DNA of 64,000 nucleotides from JAJFIE01 sp964344255 (GCA_964344255.1 CAYFMQ010000008.1:78148-142147), one strand, 5' to 3'. Counted from the first letter of the stretch, positions 25,135 through 34,523 are shown. Notes: generated by a model from the letters alone, not told the origin. Numbers and translations are program-made.

Positions 25135-25746
25135 ATGACTACGATCACAAGTATCGAGCAACTGGAAGAAATCTACGGGCAACCGGGTGAAGCGTCCCTG
25201 GTGAAGGAATCGGCCATCATCACGCAGGAATACGAGAAGATTATCAACGCCTCGCCCTTTGTGGCGCTGGCGACCAGCGGTCCGGAAGGCCTGGACTGTT
25301 CGCCCCGGGGCGACATGGCGGGCTTTGTCCGGGTTCAGGATGAGAAGACGCTGTTGCTGCCCGATCGTAAGGGAAACAACCGCATCGATTCGTTGCGAAA
25401 CATCGTGCGCGATCCGCGCGTGGCGCTGTTGTTCCTGATCCCCGGCGTGGGCGCCACGTTCAGGGTCAACGGCAAAGCCGCCCTGTCGACGGATGAAGAC
25501 CTGCTGCAATCCTTTGCCGTCGAGGGCAAACCACCGCGTTCCGTCATCGTCATTACCGTGGATACGGTCTACTTCCAGTGCGCCCGGGCCATCGTGCGCT
25601 CCCGCCTGTGGGATGCCGAGGCCCAGGTTGATCCCAGGACCCTGCCGACGCCGGGGGATATCCTCGCGACCATGAGCGAAGGCCGCGTCGGCGGCGCGGA
25701 CTACGACCGGGAATGGCCGGCCCGCGCCGAAAAGTCCATGTGGTGA
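25135..25746 (+). CDS. Pyridoxamine 5'-phosphate oxidase-like FMN-binding protein
   Basis: This protein of 203 residues resembles the MSMEG_1061-type FMN-dependent PNPOx-like family. It begins with TSIEQLEEIYGQPGEASLVKE, then SPFVALATSGPEGLDCSPRGDMAGFVRV and LLPDRKGNNRIDSLRNI. A split-barrel flavin-binding fold is expected. I prefer the ATG at 25135 because family members start there; an ATG at 25117 would add six residues. Its true reaction is unknown. Confidence 0.8.
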   Translation: MTTITSIEQLEEIYGQPGEASLVKESAIITQEYEKIINASPFVALATSGPEGLDCSPRGDMAGFVRVQDEKTLLLPDRKGNNRIDSLRNIVRDPRVALLFLIPGVGATFRVNGKAALSTDEDLLQSFAVEGKPPRSVIVITVDTVYFQCARAIVRSRLWDAEAQVDPRTLPTPGDILATMSEGRVGGADYDREWPARAEKSMW

Positions 25747-25768
25747 ATCTGCTCGATTAAAAAAATCA

Positions 25769-25828
25769 GATCGGCGGAACAGGTTTGATTGAGCGCCTTC
25801 AGCGCTGCAACCAAAACCTGACCCGATC
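25769..25828. repeat. Nested palindrome with GATCGG...CCGATC ends (copy 2)
   Basis: Three tiers of perfect arms nest here: GATCGG/CCGATC outside, CAGGTTT/AAACCTG in the middle and AGCGC/GCGCT inside. The 60-bp unit lies between the convergent PNPOx-like and mrp genes. It could act as a two-way transcription barrier, but no T run flanks it. It shares ends and size with the unit at 13487-13545. Confidence 0.7.
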
Positions 25829-25833
25829 CAATC

Positions 25834-27018
25834 TTACTGAACGACGATCCGGGGCGCGCTGGCGGCCTTGGCTTCCTTGGCCTCGTTGATCTTGTTCCAG
25901 ATCGTGTCCGCAACGGCGCGGTAGGCCTTGGCGTGCTCGCTGTCGGGCTTGGAGATCACGATGGGCCGACCGCCGTCGGACGTTTCGCGGATATCCAGAT
26001 GCAGTGGAATTTCGCCCAGGAAATCGGTGCCCAGTTCCTCGGCCGTCGCCTTGGCGCCGCCGTGGCCGAAAATCTCCGTGCGCTCGTTGCAGTGCGGGCA
26101 CGAGAAGTAGCTCATATTCTCGACGATACCGAAGACCGGCACTTCCACCTTGCGGAACATGTTGAGGCCTTTGCGCGCGTCCAGCAGCGCAATGTCCTGC
26201 GGCGTCGAGACAATGACGGCGCCGGTGAGCGGAACCCGTTGGGCCATGGTCAACTGGATATCGCCGGTGCCGGGCGGCATGTCGACGACCATGACGTCCA
26301 GTTCACCCCAGTTGACGTCGCGCATCATCTGTTCGAGGGCCGACTGCACCATGGGTCCGCGCCAGATCATCGGCGTGTCTTCCTCGACCAGGAAGCCCAT
26401 GGACATGACCTTGACGCCGAAATTCTCAAGCGGGTCGAGGGTGCGTCCGTCGCTGGAGACGGGGCGGCCGGAAATACCCATCATGCGGGGCATGGAGGGG
26501 CCGTAGATGTCCGCATCCAGCAGGCCGACCTTGTGACCGGCGGCCGCCAGGCCCATGGCGATGTTGATGGCCGTTGTCGACTTGCCGACGCCGCCCTTGC
26601 CCGAAGCGACGGCAATCACGGCGCCGACGCCGGACAGGATCTCCATGTCGATACCGGGCATGCCGCCGGGCTGTCCGCCGCCCTGGGGTTGGCCGTGGGA
26701 ATGCCCGTGGGAATGGCCGTGATCGTGATCATGACCGTTTCCACCGCCGTTTCCGCCTTCCGAAGCGGCGCGTTCCGCCGTCAGGACCACGGTCGCCGTC
26801 AGCACGCCGGGCAGGTCGTGAACGACTTTTTCCGCTTCCTTACGCAGCGGTTCAAGGTGTGGACCGCGTTCCGGATCGACCTCGATGGCGAAAGCCACAT
26901 GGCCGTCTTTCATCTGCAGACCCTGGACCATGCCCAGTTCCACGATGCTTTGTTCCCTGTCCGGGTCCATTACTTTCTTAAGGGAATCAATAATTTGTTC
27001 TTCTGTGATGTCGGGCAT
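25834..27018 (-). CDS. mrp: Mrp/ApbC-type Fe-S cluster carrier ATPase
   Basis: This 394-residue P-loop protein has an N-terminal MIP18/DUF59 domain (about residues 5-90), a linker of about 30 residues rich in His, Gly and Asn (HDHDHGHSHGHSHG), and the Mrp ATPase with a deviant Walker A (AVASGKGGVGKST near 145). The C-x2-C motif YFSCPHCNERTEIFG binds a bridging Fe-S cluster. It carries Fe-S clusters to apo-proteins. The ATG at 27018 has GGAG upstream; an upstream start at 27063 is less likely. The His-rich linker may bind metal. It is divergent from hflK. Confidence 0.92.
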   Translation of the reverse strand: MPDITEEQIIDSLKKVMDPDREQSIVELGMVQGLQMKDGHVAFAIEVDPERGPHLEPLRKEAEKVVHDLPGVLTATVVLTAERAASEGGNGGGNGHDHDHGHSHGHSHGQPQGGGQPGGMPGIDMEILSGVGAVIAVASGKGGVGKSTTAINIAMGLAAAGHKVGLLDADIYGPSMPRMMGISGRPVSSDGRTLDPLENFGVKVMSMGFLVEEDTPMIWRGPMVQSALEQMMRDVNWGELDVMVVDMPPGTGDIQLTMAQRVPLTGAVIVSTPQDIALLDARKGLNMFRKVEVPVFGIVENMSYFSCPHCNERTEIFGHGGAKATAEELGTDFLGEIPLHLDIRETSDGGRPIVISKPDSEHAKAYRAVADTIWNKINEAKEAKAASAPRIVVQ

Positions 27019-27192
27019 ACTTGCAAACTCCGCGTCATAGGCCGATATTTCGTGCACGAGCACAAAGACGGTATTGTCGTGTGTGGGCTTACCTTATAAG
27101 TAAGCAAAAGCTAAAACAAAAGTGGATCGGCAATTAATTTTTTCAAGGGCTGATCGCACGATGATTTTATTTGATGGGATGGTAGACAGCTT

Positions 27193-28302
27193 ATGTCGTG
27201 GAAACAGCAAGGTGGTGGCCCCTGGGGTGGGGGCGGAAACGGACAAGGACCCTGGGGCGGAGGCTCCGGTGGCGGCGGCGGTGGACAACAGCCACCCGAT
27301 ATCGAGGAAATGCTCCGGCGCAGCCAGGACCGCTTCAAGAATTTCATGCCGCGTGGCGGCGGCGGTGGCCGCGGCCTGATCCTGGTCATCCTGGCAGCCT
27401 TGCTGATCTGGCTCGGCAGCGGTTTCTACCGCATCCAGCCCGGCGAGCAGGGTGTGGAGTTGCTGTTCGGTGAATTCGTCAAGCTGACATCGCCCGGTCT
27501 GAACTACTGGCCGCCGGCGCCTGTCGGCGAGGTCGTCAAGGTCAACGCCGAGCGAACCAACACCATCAACGTCGGCTTCCGCGGAACGGCCCAGGGCGCT
27601 TCCACCGTCGGCGGGCNNNNNNNNNNNNNNNTGGAAAGCCTGATGCTGACCGGTGACCAGAATATCATCGATATCGACTTCGTTGTGCAGTGGCGCATCA
27701 AGAACGCCGCCGATTACCTGTTCAACATCCGTGATCCGGAGCTCACCATCAAGCTGGCGGCGGAAAGCTCCATGCGTGAGGTCATCGGCCAAACGCCCCT
27801 GGAAGCGGCGCTGACCAGCGAACGTCAGCAGGTGCAGGACAATACCCGCGTTCTGCTGCAGGAAATCCTCGATGAATACGGCGCGGGCGTCGCCGTGGTT
27901 GGTCTGCAACTGCAGAACGCCGATCCTCCCCGAGAGGTGATCGACGCCTTCAACGATGTGCAGCGCGCCAAGCAGGACCAGGAACGCTCCATCAACGAGG
28001 CCAACGCCTATATGAACAACATCGTGCCCCGTGCCCGCGGTGAGGCGCAGAAGATGATCCAGGAGGCGGAAGCCTACAAGGAACAGGTTATCAAGGAAGC
28101 CGAAGGTGAAGCCCAGCGCTTCCTGTCGGTCTACAATTCCTACAAGGATTCGAAAGAGGTAACGCGACTGCGTCTCTACCTGGAACGCATGCAATCCATT
28201 CTGCAGGGCTCCGACAAGGTCATCCTTGACCAACAGCAAGGCGGGCAGGGCGTGGTGCCTTACCTGCCCTTGAACGAACTGAAGAAAGGAGCCTCACAAT
28301 GA
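27193..28302 (+). CDS. hflK: HflK, FtsH-associated SPFH/band 7 membrane protein
   Basis: This protein of about 369 residues has a Gly/Pro/Gln-rich cytoplasmic N-terminus, one membrane helix (RGLILVILAALLIWLGSGFY), an SPFH/band 7 domain and a long coiled C-terminal part (ARGEAQKMIQEAEAYKEQVI). With HflC it forms a periplasmic cage that controls FtsH proteolysis. An assembly gap of 15 N lies at 27617-27631 inside the band 7 domain, just before ESLMLTGDQN. The frame is kept, but the true gap length is not known. The last bases overlap the hflC start (ATGA). Confidence 0.93.
   Translation: MSWKQQGGGPWGGGGNGQGPWGGGSGGGGGGQQPPDIEEMLRRSQDRFKNFMPRGGGGGRGLILVILAALLIWLGSGFYRIQPGEQGVELLFGEFVKLTSPGLNYWPPAPVGEVVKVNAERTNTINVGFRGTAQGASTVGGXXXXXXESLMLTGDQNIIDIDFVVQWRIKNAADYLFNIRDPELTIKLAAESSMREVIGQTPLEAALTSERQQVQDNTRVLLQEILDEYGAGVAVVGLQLQNADPPREVIDAFNDVQRAKQDQERSINEANAYMNNIVPRARGEAQKMIQEAEAYKEQVIKEAEGEAQRFLSVYNSYKDSKEVTRLRLYLERMQSILQGSDKVILDQQQGGQGVVPYLPLNELKKGASQ
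27617..27631. other. Assembly gap (15 N) in hflK
   Basis: Fifteen unknown bases interrupt hflK in frame. The flanking code reads STVGG before and ESLMLTGDQN after. The gap may be a low-confidence call or a scaffold join and hides about six residues. Confidence 0.95.
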
Positions 28303-29180
28303 GCAAAACTCCTCTCGCCATTACCGGCATCCTGATCATCGTCCTGGGCATTCTCGCCTTCAGTTCGCTGTTTACCGTACGCCAGACGGAACAGGCGCTG
28401 GTTCTGCAGTTCGGTAATCCCATTCGCGTCGTCCAGGATCCTGGCCTGAGCGTCAAGATGCCGTTCATCCAGAATGTGGAATACTATGACCGGCGTATTC
28501 TCGATCTCGATCCGCCGGTGCAGGAAATCATCCTGCGCGACCAGAAACGGGTCAACGTGGACGCTTTCGCGCGTTACAAGATCATCGACCCGCTGGAATA
28601 CCGCAAACGCGCCGGAACGGACGCAAACTTCCGCGATGTCTTCGGACGCCGCCTGAACACGGCAATCCGTGACCAGATCGGTAAGATTCTCTTAGGCGAC
28701 ATGCTGACCGAAAAACGCGCCCAGATCATGGCCGTTATCGCCCGGGACATGAAGGAGAACGCCAAGGAATTCGGCGTCGAAGTCACGGACGTGCGTATCG
28801 GGCGCACCGACCTGCCGGAAGACACGGCGCAGTCGGTGTATAACAGGATGCGTTCGGAACGTGTTGCCTCCGCGGCCCAGCTTCGGGCTATCGGTGAACA
28901 GCAGAAGCTTGAGATTCAGGCCAATGCCGATCGCCAGCGCACGGTTATCATTGCCGAGGCCAAACGCCAGTCTGATATCCTGCGCGGTCAGGGCGACGGC
29001 GAGCGGAACCGCATTCTGATCGATGCCCAGAACAAGGATCCCGAGTTCTTCGCCTTCTATCGGTCGCTGGAAGCCTACGGCGTTTCCTTGAGCGATGATA
29101 CGACGTGGGTGTTGAGCCCGGATTCAGAGTTCTTCCGGTATTTCAACAACGCGCCGGCAAGTCCCAGCCTGGGGCAGTGA
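28299..29180 (+). CDS. hflC: HflC, FtsH-associated SPFH/band 7 membrane protein
   Basis: This 293-residue partner of HflK has an N-terminal helix (ITGILIIVLGILAFSSLF), then the band 7 domain (VRQTEQALVLQFGNPIRVV, RVNVDAFARYKI) and a coiled region (RAIGEQQKLEIQANADRQRT). It assembles with HflK around FtsH in the inner membrane. GAAAGGAG precedes the ATG, which overlaps the hflK stop by 4 bases, so the two proteins should be made in fixed ratio. Confidence 0.95.
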   Translation: MSKTPLAITGILIIVLGILAFSSLFTVRQTEQALVLQFGNPIRVVQDPGLSVKMPFIQNVEYYDRRILDLDPPVQEIILRDQKRVNVDAFARYKIIDPLEYRKRAGTDANFRDVFGRRLNTAIRDQIGKILLGDMLTEKRAQIMAVIARDMKENAKEFGVEVTDVRIGRTDLPEDTAQSVYNRMRSERVASAAQLRAIGEQQKLEIQANADRQRTVIIAEAKRQSDILRGQGDGERNRILIDAQNKDPEFFAFYRSLEAYGVSLSDDTTWVLSPDSEFFRYFNNAPASPSLGQ

Positions 29181-29187
29181 TCCCCTC

Positions 29188-29373
29188 GTGACGGATTTGC
29201 TGGCAGCGCTCGGCCTGGCGATTGCAATCGAGGGCGTGATTTATGCCTTGTTCCCCGACGCCATGAAGAAATTCATGATCCAGGTGCTGGCCCAGCCGGT
29301 CAGCCACCTGCGCCGGGCGGGGTTGCTGGCTGCCGTGGCGGGCGTGTTTGTCGTCTGGCTGGCGCGCGGCTGA
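29188..29373 (+). CDS. DUF2065 small membrane protein
   Basis: This 61-residue protein has two hydrophobic helices around LLAALGLAIAIEGVIYALFP and AGLLAAVAGVFVVWLARG. It matches DUF2065, a family often found next to hflK-hflC. A GTG start lies 7 bp after hflC. Its role is unknown; position suggests a link to the HflKC/FtsH complex. Confidence 0.82.
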   Translation: MTDLLAALGLAIAIEGVIYALFPDAMKKFMIQVLAQPVSHLRRAGLLAAVAGVFVVWLARG

Positions 29374-29464
29374 CAATGTCACGAAACGACCCAAGATTGG
29401 CCTTAGTTCCACCATATTCCGGCGCATGATGGACGCCATGAAGGAAATTGCAGGAGACCAAAAC

Positions 29465-30949
29465 ATGAAATCTTTCTATGCAAATCGGCTCGTTGCCGCG
29501 AAACAGCAACTGGCGGTTTTTGCGCTGGGGTTGATTGTCGCCCTGTCTTTCATGATGCAGGCTGGCATGGCCCATGCCAAGGCGGCGCCGGAAACGTTCG
29601 CCGACCTGGCGGAGGAACTGCTGCCCAAGGTCGTCAACATCTCGACCACGACGGTCGTTGAAGGCCGTGAACTGCCCGGATTGCCGCAGTTGCCGCCGGG
29701 CTCCCCTTTTGAGGACTTCTTCAGGGAATTCTTTGAACGCAACCATCCTGAACAGCCGCAACGCCAGCACAAGGCGACGTCGCTGGGATCGGGATTTGTC
29801 GTTTCCAAGGATGGTTACGTGGTGACGAACAATCACGTGATCCAGGATGCTGACGAGATCACCGTAATCCTGCACGATGAAACGCGCTTGCCGGCGGAAC
29901 TGATCGGCCGGGATCCCAAGACCGACCTTGCCGTTTTGAAAGTCGAACCGGAAGGGAAGCTGTCGGCGACCAAGTTCGGCGATTCGGACGATTCGCGCGT
30001 TGGTGACTGGGTTGTCGCCATCGGCAATCCCTTCGGCCTGGGCGGTACGGTCACGGCGGGTATCATTTCGGCCCGGGGCCGGGACATCAATGCCGGACCC
30101 TATGACGATTTCATCCAGACGGACGCCTCCATCAACCGGGGCAACTCCGGCGGTCCCATGTTCAATATCGACGGCGAAGTAATCGGCATCAACACGGCGA
30201 TCTTCTCGCCGTCGGGCGGCAGCGTCGGAATCGGGTTTGCCATCCCCTCCAACGTGGCGAAACCGGTCATCGACCAGTTGATCAAGCACGGCGAAGTAAA
30301 GCGCGGCTGGTTGGGTGTTCATATCCAGGAAGTTACCGAAGAAATCGCCGAAACCCTGGGCATGGACAAGGCTACGGGTGCGCTCGTCGCCAATGTCATT
30401 CCCGACGGGCCCGCTGCGGCCAGCGATATCCAGCCCGGCGATGTCGTGCTGACTTTCAACAAGCAGGACGTGTCCGAAATGCGGCGCCTGCCCAAGATCG
30501 TCGCCGATACGGAAGTTGGCAAGGAAGTGGATGTCGTTGTCTGGCGTAACGGGAAGAAAGTCACGATCAAGGTCATTGTCGGCGAGTTGGATGAAGATGT
30601 CATCGCCGCTGCAACCGGTGATGAGTCCTCTCCCGACGAGGAAATCGCCATCGATGAACTGGGCATTACCGTCACGGCGCTGACCGATCAGGTCAGGGAG
30701 AGATTTGAGCTTGACGAAGGCGCCAAGGGTGTGATGGTTATTGCCGTCGACGACGGAAGCGCCGCGGAGGAAAAAGGTATCCGCCCGGGCGATTTGATCG
30801 TCGAGGTCAGTCAGGAAGAAGTTTCCGAGCCTGGCCAGATAGTCGAGCGCATTGAGGAAGCTCGCAAGGCTGGCCGGAAGTCGGTTCTGTTTTTGGTAGA
30901 GGGACAAGCTGGATTACGATTTGTCGCTCTGCGTATCGGAGACGGATGA
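29465..30949 (+). CDS. degP: Do-family periplasmic serine protease/chaperone (DegP/HtrA-like)
   Basis: This 494-residue protein has a signal peptide (FALGLIVALSFMMQAGMAHA), a trypsin-like domain with His in VVTNNHVIQDAD, Asp in RDPKTDLAVLKV and Ser in GNSGGPMF, then two PDZ domains (about residues 250-340 and 385-485). It degrades or refolds damaged envelope proteins. AGGAG precedes the ATG at 29465; an upstream open frame to 29348 is probably not translated. It follows hflKC and DUF2065, making a membrane and envelope quality-control cluster. Confidence 0.95.
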   Translation: MKSFYANRLVAAKQQLAVFALGLIVALSFMMQAGMAHAKAAPETFADLAEELLPKVVNISTTTVVEGRELPGLPQLPPGSPFEDFFREFFERNHPEQPQRQHKATSLGSGFVVSKDGYVVTNNHVIQDADEITVILHDETRLPAELIGRDPKTDLAVLKVEPEGKLSATKFGDSDDSRVGDWVVAIGNPFGLGGTVTAGIISARGRDINAGPYDDFIQTDASINRGNSGGPMFNIDGEVIGINTAIFSPSGGSVGIGFAIPSNVAKPVIDQLIKHGEVKRGWLGVHIQEVTEEIAETLGMDKATGALVANVIPDGPAAASDIQPGDVVLTFNKQDVSEMRRLPKIVADTEVGKEVDVVVWRNGKKVTIKVIVGELDEDVIAAATGDESSPDEEIAIDELGITVTALTDQVRERFELDEGAKGVMVIAVDDGSAAEEKGIRPGDLIVEVSQEEVSEPGQIVERIEEARKAGRKSVLFLVEGQAGLRFVALRIGDG

Positions 30950-30979
30950 TCTCTCGTTTCCCAGGGAGACCATCTTGAG

Positions 30980-31018
30980 CAGGGGCGTCGGCACAAGATC
31001 GACGCCCCTGTTCTTTTT
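30980..31018 (+). terminator. Rho-independent terminator of degP
   Basis: A perfect 10-bp stem (CAGGGGCGTC/GACGCCCCTG) with an 11-base loop is followed by TTCTTTTT, 31 bp after the degP stop codon. Confidence 0.88.
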
Positions 31019-31232
31019 GCGTCCCTGATTTAAGACAGATTCTGGTTTCTTGACCGTCTCAGGCGCCTGTCCTATATGTTTTGTATGAGACGTTACACAT
31101 CATAGCAGCAGCAACGAAAAGGTTGCTTCGTTTCCGGTATCATCGCCGGGTGTGTTCCTGCACGCTCTTCTTCCAGTTCAATGCTGAATTTTTTATCCGG
31201 GTTGCCGCGTGCCAATTGAGGGTCTGTCTCTC

Positions 31233-32630
31233 ATGATTATGGTCTCAGAATTTATTGAAAAAAGATTTCCCAACCTTGTTCCCTGGCGCACAGAATCGCG
31301 TGCCATAACAAAACTCGCCGTTCCCATGGCCCTGACCCATCTGGCCTATATGGCAATCGTGACGACGGATGTCGTCATGATGGGCTGGCTGGGCAAGGAC
31401 GCGCTTGCCGCCGGGTCGCTGGCGGGAAATTACTACTGGTTTTTTGAAATGATCATCCTGGGGGTGCTTTATGCCCTTAGTCCCATCCTGGCCCAACATA
31501 TCGGCGCCCGGCGGTTCCGCATGGTCCGTCCGGCAACCAGGCAGGGGTTCTGGCTGGCGCTTATCCTCGGCATTCCCTGTACGGCGGTGGTCTGGCACGC
31601 CGGACCGATCCTCGTCCTGTTGGGGCAGGATGCTGATCTTTCAGAAAACGCCCAGGCGTATCTCAGGTACATGGTCGTGGGCCTGATTCCCGGGCTCTGG
31701 TACATGGTGTTGTGTGAATTCCTTGTCGCCCATGCCCGTCCCCGGGCACCGCTCGTTGTTTCCACCCTGGCGATTTTCCTGAATGGGTTTCTGGATTACA
31801 GCCTTATATTCGGGAACTTCGGCATGCCGAGACTGGGACTTGTCGGCGCTGGCGTCGCCAGCGCAACCGTCTCCACCACCATGTTCCTGGCGGTCCTCGT
31901 TTTTGTCCTGGTGGACAGGAAATTCCGGCGTTACCGCCTGTGGGGACATTTCTGGAGAGTGGATAAGGACCAGATCGTTGAAATCATTCGGGTGGGAACG
32001 CCAATCGCGCTTACCGAAGTGGCCGAGATGGGGACGTTCTTCGTGGCGGCGCTATTGATGGGCATGATCGGCACGGATGCGCTGGCGGCGCACGCCATCG
32101 TTACCCAGACAGCCGGGATCGTGTTGATGGTGCCCATGGGGCTCGCCCAGGCGGCTGCCGTGCGTGTAGGTTGGGCCGTCGGTAAGGGCGACTATGGAAG
32201 CGCTGCCCGCTCAGGCTGGACGGCAGTGAGCATGAGCGCCTTTTTCACGCTTGTCACCGGCGCAATCTTTCTTTTGGGCGGCGGGGTTATCGTCGATTTC
32301 TATCTTGATGCGGCAAACCCGGAAAACCGGATCGCGGCGGAGCTCGGCGTAACGCTGTTGGCCATCGCGGCCGTGTTCATGGTCTTTGACGGAACCCAGC
32401 TGGTCGGCCGCGGCTCCCTGAGAGGCCTCAAGGATACGCGGGTTCCCATGCAGATCGCCCTTGGGTGCCATTGGGGTATCGGCATGGCCGCGGCGGCCTA
32501 TTTCGGCGTTTACCTGGGGATGGGCGCCGAGGCGGTCTGGATTAGTATGACCGTATCGTGGTGCCTGGTGTGCGTCCTGCTTCTCAGGCGTTTTTACATG
32601 ACCTGTTCCGAGGCAATGACAGGAAGTTAG
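31233..32630 (+). CDS. MATE-family efflux transporter
   Basis: This protein of about 465 residues has twelve predicted membrane helices in two halves, with MATE motifs such as LAVPMALTHLAYMAIVTTDVVMMGWLG at the start and GLAQAAAVRVGWAVG in the second half. It should export cationic drugs or metabolites using a Na+ or H+ gradient. The start is uncertain: ATGs at 31233 and 31239 and a GTG at 31209 are possible. Its stop codon overlaps the serB stop on the other strand by 4 bases. Confidence 0.88.
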   Translation: MIMVSEFIEKRFPNLVPWRTESRAITKLAVPMALTHLAYMAIVTTDVVMMGWLGKDALAAGSLAGNYYWFFEMIILGVLYALSPILAQHIGARRFRMVRPATRQGFWLALILGIPCTAVVWHAGPILVLLGQDADLSENAQAYLRYMVVGLIPGLWYMVLCEFLVAHARPRAPLVVSTLAIFLNGFLDYSLIFGNFGMPRLGLVGAGVASATVSTTMFLAVLVFVLVDRKFRRYRLWGHFWRVDKDQIVEIIRVGTPIALTEVAEMGTFFVAALLMGMIGTDALAAHAIVTQTAGIVLMVPMGLAQAAAVRVGWAVGKGDYGSAARSGWTAVSMSAFFTLVTGAIFLLGGGVIVDFYLDAANPENRIAAELGVTLLAIAAVFMVFDGTQLVGRGSLRGLKDTRVPMQIALGCHWGIGMAAAAYFGVYLGMGAEAVWISMTVSWCLVCVLLLRRFYMTCSEAMTGS

Positions 32631-33544
32631 GCCATTGGCGGCCCTTCCGTGATGTCCCCGTCGCTGTAGCCCTGGAAATAAAGCGCAGTCCTGAGATCCG
32701 TATGGTCGATGCGCGCCCGGGCGGCGGCGGCCAGCACCGGTTTGCCGCGATAGGCGACGCCCAGCCCGGCGGCCTCGATCATGCCCAGGTCATTTGCGCC
32801 GTCGCCGATGGTGATGGCGTCGTGCGCGCCGATGCCACGTTCTTCCGCCAGCCGGTTCAGGGTCTCGACCTTGGCGTTTTTGCCCAGGATCGGTTCAACC
32901 ACGGAGCCGGTGAGCTTGCTATCCTCGATGATCAACTCGTTTCCGGCGGCGTAGTGAAAACCGCAGGCCTGTTTCACCGGCTCCGTGAAATAAGTGAAGC
33001 CGCCCGAAACCAGCGCCGTGTAGGCGCCGTTGGCGTTCATGGTGGCGACTAGGGCTTGTGCGCCGGGGCTGATTTCCAGATCGTTCAGGGTTTTTTCCAG
33101 CGCCTCTTCCGGCAGGCCCTTCAGCATGGCAAGGCGTTCCCTGAGCGCGTCTTCGAACTCCAGTTCGCCCCGCATGGTGCGCGCCGTGATGGCGGCGATT
33201 TCGTCTTTCATGTTGGCGTGATCCGCCATTTCGTCCAGGGTTTCTCGCGTGATGATGGTCTGGTCCATGTCGGCAACCAGCAAACGCTTGCGCCTGTTCC
33301 CGGATGGGCCGGCCATCAGGTCGATGGGTGCGTCCTCGAAAAAGTCGCGAACCCGGTCCTCGACGTCTTTATGTGCGTAAGAGGATGAGTAAGGAACGTC
33401 ACAGGCGCGGCCAACCGAGAGCCAGCGCACGGGGCCTAAGGTGATGCCCTGTTTTACCAGCGTGGCGTCAAGGTTTGCCAAGACCTGGGGTTTCAGGTCA
33501 TCCTGCGCCTCATCCGGAGCAACCAGTGTTAAGATGTCGTCCAT
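32627..33544 (-). CDS. serB: Phosphoserine phosphatase
   Basis: This 305-residue HAD-family enzyme has an N-terminal ACT-like region (residues 1-80) and the catalytic DMDQT motif in LLVADMDQTIITRET near residue 95, followed by ALVSGGFTYFTEPV and the GDGANDLGMI metal motif. It makes serine from phosphoserine. It is divergent from miaA, with 22 bp between the starts, a common alphaproteobacterial arrangement. Confidence 0.95.
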   Translation of the reverse strand: MDDILTLVAPDEAQDDLKPQVLANLDATLVKQGITLGPVRWLSVGRACDVPYSSSYAHKDVEDRVRDFFEDAPIDLMAGPSGNRRKRLLVADMDQTIITRETLDEMADHANMKDEIAAITARTMRGELEFEDALRERLAMLKGLPEEALEKTLNDLEISPGAQALVATMNANGAYTALVSGGFTYFTEPVKQACGFHYAAGNELIIEDSKLTGSVVEPILGKNAKVETLNRLAEERGIGAHDAITIGDGANDLGMIEAAGLGVAYRGKPVLAAAARARIDHTDLRTALYFQGYSDGDITEGPPMA

Positions 33545-33566
33545 AAAATCTTGTTAGACCGTGACC

Positions 33567-34523
33567 ATGACTTCCGCAACCGATAAACCCGTCATCATCG
33601 TCGCCGGCCCGACGGCCAGTGGCAAGTCGGCGCTCGCCATGGACGTGGCCGAAGAATTCGGGGGCGTCGTCATCAATGCCGACAGCATGCAGGTCTACAA
33701 GGAACTGCGGATCCTGACGGCGCGACCCAGCGATGCAGACGAAGCACGCGTTCCCCACCGCCTGTACGGTGTTCTGCCGGCATCGCAGGCCTGTTCCGTC
33801 GGGCAGTGGCGGGATATGGCCGTAGAGGCAATAGACGAGGCCCACGGGCAAGGCCTGCTGCCCGTGGTAACGGGCGGCACGGGGATGTACCTGAATGCCT
33901 TGATGCAGGGCCTGGCTCTCATACCGGACATCCCGGAACAGGTAAGAAGTGAGGTTCAGACCCTCTATGCCGAGCAGGGCGGGGACGCCGCACTTCAGGC
34001 CCTCTCTGAGGTCGATCCCCAAACGGCGGGGCGCTTGTCGGCGGCGGACCGGCAACGGGTGTGCCGGACGCTGGAGGTTTACCGCGCCTCAGGCCGGCCG
34101 CTCAGTGAATGGCTGGCGGAGGGAAACCAGGGCGTGCCGGAAGGCATTGCCTTCCAGACGCTGGTCCTGCAGCCGCCGAGGGAGGAGCTTTACGCCCGCA
34201 TTGACGCCCGGTTCGTGCAGATGGTGGAGGAGGGCGCTCTCGATGAGGTTCGTGACCTGATGGCGCTGGGGCTTGCCCCCGACCTGCCGGCCATGAAAGC
34301 CGTGGGCGTACGGGAACTGGCGGCTTATCTGGCGGACGACTCCACCCTCGATGAAGCCGTTGCCGCCGCCCAGCAGGCGAGCAGGAATTACGCAAAACGG
34401 CAGCTTACATGGTTTCGGAATCAGATTCCGAAAGATGAGAGCATATTTACGCAATATTCGGAAAGCCATCATCAGAAAATCTTTTCATTTATTCGTCAAT
34501 TTGTGTTGACCCACCCGCTCTGA
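33567..34523 (+). CDS. miaA: tRNA dimethylallyltransferase
   Basis: This 318-residue enzyme has the P-loop VAGPTASGKSALAMDVA at the start, INADSMQVYKELRILTARPS and VTGGTGMYLNALMQG, all MiaA hallmarks. It adds the dimethylallyl group to A37 of tRNAs that read UNN codons. I list the ATG at 33567; a GTG at 33561 would add two residues. It lies between serB and ilvB. Confidence 0.95.
   Translation: MTSATDKPVIIVAGPTASGKSALAMDVAEEFGGVVINADSMQVYKELRILTARPSDADEARVPHRLYGVLPASQACSVGQWRDMAVEAIDEAHGQGLLPVVTGGTGMYLNALMQGLALIPDIPEQVRSEVQTLYAEQGGDAALQALSEVDPQTAGRLSAADRQRVCRTLEVYRASGRPLSEWLAEGNQGVPEGIAFQTLVLQPPREELYARIDARFVQMVEEGALDEVRDLMALGLAPDLPAMKAVGVRELAAYLADDSTLDEAVAAAQQASRNYAKRQLTWFRNQIPKDESIFTQYSESHHQKIFSFIRQFVLTHPL

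Noticed and set aside
29300..30907. 535-codon open frame on the minus strand
   Set aside because: It is fully antisense to degP, whose protease triad and PDZ domains are clear. The minus frame has no family resemblance.
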